Source: UBA6144 sp964399165 (GTDB lineage: Bacteria; Bdellovibrionota; Bacteriovoracia; Bacteriovoracales; Bacteriovoracaceae). From it: a DNA stretch of 64,000 nt. Position numbers and translations under genes: made by a program. Below, in pieces: positions 59,154-64,000 of the stretch. The DNA is taken from positions 1 through 64,000 of the forward strand of contig CAYNPO010000006.1 in NCBI GenBank assembly GCA_964399165.1, written 5' to 3'. Position 1 is the first letter of the stretch, and each line of letters starts with the position of its first letter. The notes under the pieces were generated by a model, which did not search any database, was not told where the DNA came from, and was given only the letters and a program-made list of their open reading frames with translations.

Positions 59154-59564
59154 ATGACCAGGACCGTGCTGTTAGTGGACGATGAACCGATGATGCGTGA
59201 GCTTATCAAGAGCAAACTGGGCCCCCGCTTCGACGTCTACCTGGAAGCCGCGGACGGGCTGGAGGCCCTGAAGCTGTTGGCGGAGACTGCCGTCATGCTG
59301 GTCGTCTCGGACCTTATGATGCCGGTGATGGACGGATTGGATTTCTTGCGCGAAGCCCGCGCCGCCGGGCACGATCAACCCTTCGTGGTCTTCACGGCCC
59401 ATGCCAGCCGCGACACCCTCAACGAGGCCGCTCGGCACGGGGTCCACGGTTTTATCGACAAGCATGATTGGAAGGGCCTGCTGGAAACTGTGAACTGTGC
59501 TTTGCAGTTCAACGAAAAGTTGACTCCCCTGGGCTACCAGGACGAGTTAGATAGGCTGCCCTGA
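59154..59564 (+). CDS. single-domain response regulator, copy 1
   Basis: A 136-residue stand-alone receiver: TVLLVDDEPMMREL supplies the acidic pocket, VVSDLMMPVMDG contains the phosphoacceptor Asp, FVVFTAH the Thr and FIDKHDWK the Lys. No output domain. The ATG at 59154 follows TGAGGAC. It is expected to act by binding a partner, perhaps the adjacent HD-GYP-like proteins. Confidence 0.9.
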   Translation: MTRTVLLVDDEPMMRELIKSKLGPRFDVYLEAADGLEALKLLAETAVMLVVSDLMMPVMDGLDFLREARAAGHDQPFVVFTAHASRDTLNEAARHGVHGFIDKHDWKGLLETVNCALQFNEKLTPLGYQDELDRLP

Positions 59565-59630
59565 GGAATTGTTTCCAAACCATAACATGCCTTCTATCGG
59601 GCCGGGACTCCCCGTGCCCGAGTAGGAGGC

Positions 59631-61049
59631 ATGGCCACTACCGTAACCAAGCTCACCCAAGTTCTTCTTTGCATTCCCGAGGCCTCACTGGACAAGTGCC
59701 TTAAAGACCACCTCAAGGTCAGCAAATGGCATTGCGACGTCGTCCACACGGGCAAAGCGGCCCAGCTCAAGCTACATGGAGGGCGCTATGCCGCCGTGTT
59801 CCTGGACCTGGATATACGGCAGCACTCTGGCATAGAGGTCCTGCGCTATATCCGCTCCACCTGTGTGCAGACACGGGTGGTGCTGCTGGCCAGCGATCAA
59901 GAGCGCCTGGCGACTTTGGGACTGGATGCGGGAGAGCTCACACGCATGGGGGTGCACGACACACTCCTGGGCCCCCTGGACCCGGATCGGTTATGTGGGT
60001 TCCTGGAGCAGCTGTACCGCCACCGTGCCTGGACAGGGGTGGAAACCCGGCAGGTTACGGCGGAGGAGGAGCGTAGCGAGGAAGTGCTGGCGGACGGCCG
60101 CTTCGTGAGAGTGCGTACGGAAGAGTTCTTCGGTGGCAGCGTGGCGGTGTTCGACATCTGGCTGAGGTTGGGGCAGGGGCGCTACCTCAAGGCCATCCAT
60201 CGCGGTGAACCCTTCGACGTCGCCCGTCTTGAGCGCTGGGCCCAGCGCGAGCAGGGAGAGTGGCTATACTTTCTGGCCGACGATCGGGCCGCTTTTCTGA
60301 ACTACCTCAACGAGGTGGCCGCCAAGGTGCTCGCCAATCCCGCATATGGAGTGAAGGAAGGGGTGGCGGCCGTGAAAACGGTCTCAGACCTGTATTTGCA
60401 GGAGATACACGTCAACGGTTTTCGCCCGGAGATGGTGGCCGAGGGCCGCCAACTATGCGAGAGCGTGCTCGCCCTGGCCAAGCGAGACCGGGAGTTGGCC
60501 AAGATGCTGCGGGAGGCGGAGGAAACGGACCCGGAGGCCTATTCGGAGACGTTCCTGGCCTCGTTTTTCTCCTCCATGATCGTCTCGAAAATGCCATGGG
60601 GAGGCGCCAGCACGGTGGAAAAGACTGTGCTTGGGGCGCTCCTGTGCGACCTCGGGAAACTGCGCCTGCCTAAGGAATTGCGAGAGGCGAGGGAGTCCGA
60701 CCTCGAAGGGGAGAAACTTAGGGAATGGCGCCGTCATCCCGAGTACGGAGTCGCCATGCTGGACCCTTTCCCCTGGGTGCAAGAGGCCGTGAAACAAGTC
60801 GTCTACCAGCACCACGAGTTGGTGAACGGAGGGGGGTTCCCCAACGGACTGTCGGGGCTGCGCATGTACCCGCTGGCCAAGATCGTGTCCTTCGCCTCCG
60901 ACTTCGCGCGTTTCCTGCGCGAGGAACGATTGGCACCCGTGCCGGGACTCAGATCCTTCCTACTGAGTCCCGGCGGGCTAGAGTGCTATGACCAAGAAGT
61001 GGTACGGGCGTTCCTGGGATGTTTCGCAGCGAAGGAGAAAACCAAATGA
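59631..61049 (+). CDS. REC plus degenerate HD-GYP protein, copy 2
   Basis: A 472-residue paralogue of the 56142 protein, sharing order and most motifs: VFLDLDIRQHSGIEVLRYI, FVRVRTEEFFGGSVAVFDIWLRLG, and in the C-terminal domain LLCDLGKLRLP (Cys-Asp instead of His-Asp), VVYQHHELVNG and GFPNGLSG (GFP instead of GYP). Both have changed the first metal ligand, which argues against phosphodiesterase activity. AGGAGGC precedes the ATG. It overlaps the following receiver gene by ATGA, mirroring copy 1 and its downstream receiver. Confidence 0.78.
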   Translation: MATTVTKLTQVLLCIPEASLDKCLKDHLKVSKWHCDVVHTGKAAQLKLHGGRYAAVFLDLDIRQHSGIEVLRYIRSTCVQTRVVLLASDQERLATLGLDAGELTRMGVHDTLLGPLDPDRLCGFLEQLYRHRAWTGVETRQVTAEEERSEEVLADGRFVRVRTEEFFGGSVAVFDIWLRLGQGRYLKAIHRGEPFDVARLERWAQREQGEWLYFLADDRAAFLNYLNEVAAKVLANPAYGVKEGVAAVKTVSDLYLQEIHVNGFRPEMVAEGRQLCESVLALAKRDRELAKMLREAEETDPEAYSETFLASFFSSMIVSKMPWGGASTVEKTVLGALLCDLGKLRLPKELREARESDLEGEKLREWRRHPEYGVAMLDPFPWVQEAVKQVVYQHHELVNGGGFPNGLSGLRMYPLAKIVSFASDFARFLREERLAPVPGLRSFLLSPGGLECYDQEVVRAFLGCFAAKEKTK

Positions 61050-61489
61050 AAATCCCCCAACCCGGAGACCGCGTCGTCCTAATCGTGGACGATGAACCCC
61101 TGATCCGCGAACTCCTGCGCATCAAACTCGCCACTCTCTTCGATGTTTTCCTAGAGGCCGAGAACGGGCAGGAAGGGCTTTTCCTCCTAGAACGCGGGCC
61201 GGCCCCGCTCTTGGTCATTTCCGATATCCGTATGCCCGTAATGGACGGCCTGAGCTTCATCAGCGAGGCCCGCGCCCGGGGGCATCTGCAGCCCTTCGTG
61301 GTCTTCACCGCCTACGCCACCCGCGAGGCACTCAACCAGGCCATCCGCCATGGCGTTCATGGCTTCGTGGAGAAGGGCAGTCTGCGAGGCCTGGAAGAAG
61401 TGGTCCAATGTGCCCTACAGGCGGTGTCAGGGGACGGGCCGATGGATTTGTTGCGGGAGCTGGAGAACTTGCCCGGGGCGGATAACTAG
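61046..61489 (+). CDS. single-domain response regulator, copy 2
   Basis: A 147-residue receiver, paralogue of 59154-59564. It has VVLIVDDEPLIREL, VISDIRMPVMDG, FVVFTAYATR and GFVEKGS, with the complete phosphorylation pocket. AAGGAG lies before the ATG at 61046, which overlaps the HD-GYP-like stop by ATGA. Confidence 0.9.
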   Translation: MKIPQPGDRVVLIVDDEPLIRELLRIKLATLFDVFLEAENGQEGLFLLERGPAPLLVISDIRMPVMDGLSFISEARARGHLQPFVVFTAYATREALNQAIRHGVHGFVEKGSLRGLEEVVQCALQAVSGDGPMDLLRELENLPGADN

Positions 61490-61490
61490 A

Positions 61491-62459
61491 TCAGGGGAGC
61501 TCCCCTCGCATGTGGGCCCGCACCGTCTGCCAGTGGGGGTTGGAGTCGCCCAAGACCTCACGCAGCCGCCCCAATATCCGCGCCAGGGGAACCGCCACGT
61601 TGAAGGCGCGGGAGTTCACGCGAGAGCCCAGTTGCTCGCCCACTCGGGGGCGCGGGGACTGCTGGGCGATGAGCCCGACCGCCTCGCCGGCTGCGTTGAT
61701 CAAGGGGCCTCCGGAGTTACCGGTGCTCACGGGGGCGTAGAAGTGCCAGCTGGGCGAGGCCGTCTGGCCGCGGTAGAGGACCGTTTCCGCAGGGGCGAGG
61801 CCGCGCCCCACGGAGTAGTGCATGCCGAAGCCGCCGAAGTTGCCGATGGCCGTGTATTCGGCGGTGTCGGAGGGGAGCTCGTCCACGCGCAAGGGAAGGG
61901 TAGGCAGGGCGGAAAGGCGAGCGGAGTTCCCCAGGCCCCAGGATTGGTCTTGCATTTCCACCAGGCACATGTCCAGGTTGGGCTCGCAGTGCACGACCCT
62001 GCGGCAGTGGAAGCCTGAGCGGTTGTCGGCCGTGCGGACCTCCAGGTCGTCGCACCGGGTGGTGTTCTCCCGGGTCGGGGAGAGCACGTGCTGGTTGGTG
62101 AGGATGAGGGAGCCGCCCACGTGGAAGGCGGTGCCGAGGGCCTGGACGGTTTCGCGGTTCACGACGTACTCCCCGGGGATCGCCAGCAGCACGCCCCGGG
62201 CCAGGGCGCGAGCGCGGTCCAGGACCGCTGCAGGAACCGAGATGCGGCCATTGCCGTTGCGCAGCCGGTCCTGGTGGGTCAACTGGGAGGTGCGCACGGA
62301 ATAGTTTCGTGCGGGGGCGGAGCGCGGCTCCCCACGGGCACGGAGGATCCTGACGTCGTCATAGATTTTGATCAAAGGCACGACGGTGCGATCCGGGTTC
62401 ACGGAGTGGGTGCCCGCCCACAAACAAGAGGCGGCAAAAAAGATGGCAAAAAGGCCCAT
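61491..62459 (-). CDS. trypsin-like serine protease, secreted
   Basis: A 322-residue protein with signal peptide (MGLFAIFFAASCLWAG) and a chymotrypsin-fold catalytic triad: His in TNQHVLS, Asp in NLDMCLVEM, Ser in GNSGGPL. Several Cys pairs (TTRCDD, FHCRRVVHCEP) suggest disulfides and an extracytoplasmic location. It would cleave proteins in the periplasm or outside. The ATG at 62459 is chosen by the signal peptide; there is no good ribosome binding site. Divergent from the gene at 62560. Confidence 0.88.
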   Translation of the reverse strand: MGLFAIFFAASCLWAGTHSVNPDRTVVPLIKIYDDVRILRARGEPRSAPARNYSVRTSQLTHQDRLRNGNGRISVPAAVLDRARALARGVLLAIPGEYVVNRETVQALGTAFHVGGSLILTNQHVLSPTRENTTRCDDLEVRTADNRSGFHCRRVVHCEPNLDMCLVEMQDQSWGLGNSARLSALPTLPLRVDELPSDTAEYTAIGNFGGFGMHYSVGRGLAPAETVLYRGQTASPSWHFYAPVSTGNSGGPLINAAGEAVGLIAQQSPRPRVGEQLGSRVNSRAFNVAVPLARILGRLREVLGDSNPHWQTVRAHMRGELP

Positions 62460-62559
62460 GGGGAAACTATGCCCCAGCCTCTTCCGTGAGAGGGGGGAAA
62501 GGGCCCAGACGGGTATTTTTTTCTGGCCCAAGGGGCCGCGAGACCGGGATGATAAGGGC

Positions 62560-63000
62560 ATGAAAACCTTTCGCGTGGCCCTCCTCGCCCTCTTTCTCCC
62601 CCTCACGGCCACTGGCCAGGACCTGGGCCTTGGAGTGGTCCTCGGTTGGCCCTCGGGCTTCACCGCCAAGAAACTGGTGGGGGAGAACGCGGTGGACGCC
62701 GTCGCCGCCTGGGGCCTGAACGGGGGGGATTTCCAGATCCATGGGGATTGGCTCTGGCAATTCCAGGACGCCCTGTATTTCCAGGAGACCCAGCCCTTGG
62801 ACCTGCACTTGGGGTTGGGGGCGCGCATGAAGTTCGTGGATGAGGTGGAGCTGGGAGTGCGCCTGCCCGTAGGCCTGTCGGCCTGGTTCAGCGAAAGGCG
62901 CCTTGAAACCTTCGCCGAGATCGCTCCGATCATCGACTTCGTCCCCGGCACCCAGTGGGAAGGACAAGTGATGGTGGGTGTGCGCCTCTACGCGCTCTGA
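62560..63000 (+). CDS. small outer-membrane beta-barrel-like protein
   Basis: A 146-residue protein with signal peptide (MKTFRVALLALFLPLTATGQ). It opens LGLGVVLGWPSGFTAKKL, a sequence also typical of DUF3996-type small barrels, and ends on strands (GQVMVGVRLYAL). Probably an eight-stranded outer-membrane barrel. Function unknown. AAGGGC precedes the ATG. Confidence 0.65.
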   Translation: MKTFRVALLALFLPLTATGQDLGLGVVLGWPSGFTAKKLVGENAVDAVAAWGLNGGDFQIHGDWLWQFQDALYFQETQPLDLHLGLGARMKFVDEVELGVRLPVGLSAWFSERRLETFAEIAPIIDFVPGTQWEGQVMVGVRLYAL

Positions 63001-63079
63001 AGCTTTCGCCAACCTGAATTTCTCCCGCGCCCGTGGATCTGGCCCCATCCGGGTGTAGGATGGAGGCAGGAGAAATCAG

Positions 63080-63757
63080 GTGCCCTTGTCCTCCCGCCAC
63101 ATCCTCATCGTCGACGACGAAGCCGCCATCCGCGACATCCTCGAGGAGGAGTTTGCCACTCTCGGGGCCCACGTCCACTCGGTGGGCTCGGTAAAGCTGG
63201 CCCTGGAGCTGCTGGCGCACCGGCCCGTGGATCTGGTGATCTCGGACATCCGCATGCCAGAGGCCGACGGCCTGGATCTGCTGCGGGAGGTGCGCTCCCG
63301 CCCCCACGCCCCCCCCGTGGTCTTGATCACCGGCTTCGCTGACATTTCCCTGGCCGAGGCCCACCACAGGGGGGCGGAAGCCGTCTTGAACAAGCCCTTT
63401 GACTTGGATGAGGTCTGCGGTCTCGGGTCTCGATTGGTACTGCCCGTGCCTGCGCGCTGGGGGCGGGTGGCCCTAGCGGGCCCCATCCGCGATCTTCAGA
63501 GCGCGGACGTGGTGCCTGGCAGAGGTGGCTTCTTGGTGCGGGACGGAAAAGCTCCGCCGGCGGTGGGGGCGGAGGAAACCATCCGGCTGGCCCGCCCCGA
63601 CGGGCGGTCCCAACGTTTCCGGGTGCTCTGTCAGTGGCACGCCACGGGGGCGCTGGGGCCATTGCCTTGGGGCGCAGAAATCCTGGCCTGGGATGATGCT
63701 TCGGCCGCGGTGGGTTGGGAGCATGGGGACGCCACTTCTTTTATTCCGAACAAGTGA
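63080..63757 (+). CDS. response regulator with C-terminal PilZ-like domain
   Basis: A 225-residue protein that begins with a receiver domain (HILIVDDEAAIRDI, LVISDIRMPEADG, VLITGFAD, VLNKPFDLDEV, all phosphorylation-pocket residues present). It then has about 95 residues ending RLARPDGRSQRFRVLCQWHATGALG, which resemble a PilZ-like or RNA/ligand-binding beta-barrel. The GTG at 63080 follows AGGAG at 8 bases. It may sense phosphorylation and c-di-GMP together; the second part is uncertain. Confidence 0.75.
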   Translation: MPLSSRHILIVDDEAAIRDILEEEFATLGAHVHSVGSVKLALELLAHRPVDLVISDIRMPEADGLDLLREVRSRPHAPPVVLITGFADISLAEAHHRGAEAVLNKPFDLDEVCGLGSRLVLPVPARWGRVALAGPIRDLQSADVVPGRGGFLVRDGKAPPAVGAEETIRLARPDGRSQRFRVLCQWHATGALGPLPWGAEILAWDDASAAVGWEHGDATSFIPNK

Positions 63758-63799
63758 TCCTAGCGCTATCATGGGGCCCTTCACCCAAAGGAGTCCCCC

Positions 63800-64000
63800 A
63801 TGCGTTTGTTGACCGTATCTCTTTGCCTTTTGTTGGGCACCGCCCATGCCGCCAGCTTCAAGTTTAACCAGGACGACGGCGACATCACGTTTGAGATCAT
63901 CAAGTTCAAAATCGGCAGCAAGGTCGCCGGTTCCTTCAAACAATTCAGCGGCACCGCCGAGATCGACGAGGCCAAGGGCGAGTTGGTGAAAACCAGTGTC
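63800..64000 (+). CDS. YceI-like periplasmic protein, 3' end outside window
   Basis: Open to the window edge. It begins MRLLTVSLCLLLGTAHAA (signal peptide), then FKFNQDDGDITFEIIKFKIGSKVAGSF, the FxI-x-H/K-type strands of the YceI lipocalin-like family. Such proteins bind lipid-like isoprenoids in the periplasm. AAAGGAG precedes the ATG. Only 67 codons are in the window. Confidence 0.75.
   Translation, partial: MRLLTVSLCLLLGTAHAASFKFNQDDGDITFEIIKFKIGSKVAGSFKQFSGTAEIDEAKGELVKTSV

Noticed and set aside
1..64000. tRNA, rRNA, CRISPR array, transposase or integrase
   Set aside because: None was found by reading both strands; a covariance-model tRNA scan would be decisive.

Overview
This 64 kb, GC-rich window (I estimate a little over 60% G+C by eye) looks like the chromosome of a predatory or gliding bacterium of the Bdellovibrionota/Oligoflexia kind, or a close relative of the myxobacteria. 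The evidence is three regulators of the TIGR02147/DUF4423 type, a Glt/Agl gliding-motility operon with a PglI/AgmX-type FHA protein, degenerate HD-GYP proteins paired with receiver domains, and many secreted or outer-membrane proteins. I saw no rRNA, tRNA, CRISPR array, IS element or phage gene.

Left part (1-26 kb) is mostly housekeeping and accessory metabolism in short operons on both strands. It holds a truncated TIGR02147 regulator, UDP-glucuronate decarboxylase, CstA, an acyltransferase, a porin, a methyltransferase, a YchJ-like SEC-C protein, a glucosidase-like protein, a GST, HrpB helicase, a three-gene DAB inorganic-carbon uptake operon (DabA, DabB and an extra NuoL/M-like subunit), MazG, a His-rich CDF exporter, a thiolase-MFS operon, MAPEG and DUF1232 proteins, TcdA, and an RlmN/Cfr-like radical SAM enzyme lacking the usual N-terminal domain.

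The second part (26.4-36.9 kb, all plus strand, most genes overlapping or nearly touching) is a gliding-motility type envelope machine. In order it encodes a VWA lipoprotein with a Gly-Thr linker, an outer-membrane beta-barrel, TPR-type periplasmic proteins, one TolQ-like and two TolR-like proton-channel subunits (AglR, AglQ, AglS pattern), a large TPR protein, a TPR lipoprotein and an FHA-membrane-AgmX/PglI C-terminal protein.

The third part (36.9-51.4 kb) is the most unusual. On the minus strand, two TIGR02147 regulators each overlap by ATGA a gene for a secreted HExxH protein. Between them lies a block of secreted proteins, including four tandem paralogues and a pair of smaller paralogues, plus a 2OG-Fe(II) oxygenase. 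At its low-coordinate end are a PqqD-like gene and an overlapping family 2 glycosyltransferase resembling a split mycofactocin glycosyltransferase, and a convergent Cys-rich 68-residue ORF. The same 17-bp inverted repeat, GGTTGC-N5-GCAACC, occurs three times: before the peptide gene, before the PqqD-like gene and before one TIGR02147 gene. This suggests they are one regulated system, possibly a secreted and glycosylated peptide. A third secreted HExxH protein is divergent at 50.2 kb.

The right part (51.4-64 kb) contains Dps, a class Ia ribonucleotide reductase operon preceded by two NrdR-type boxes, two tandem REC/degenerate HD-GYP plus receiver modules, a trypsin-like protease, a small beta-barrel protein, another response regulator and the start of a YceI-like protein.
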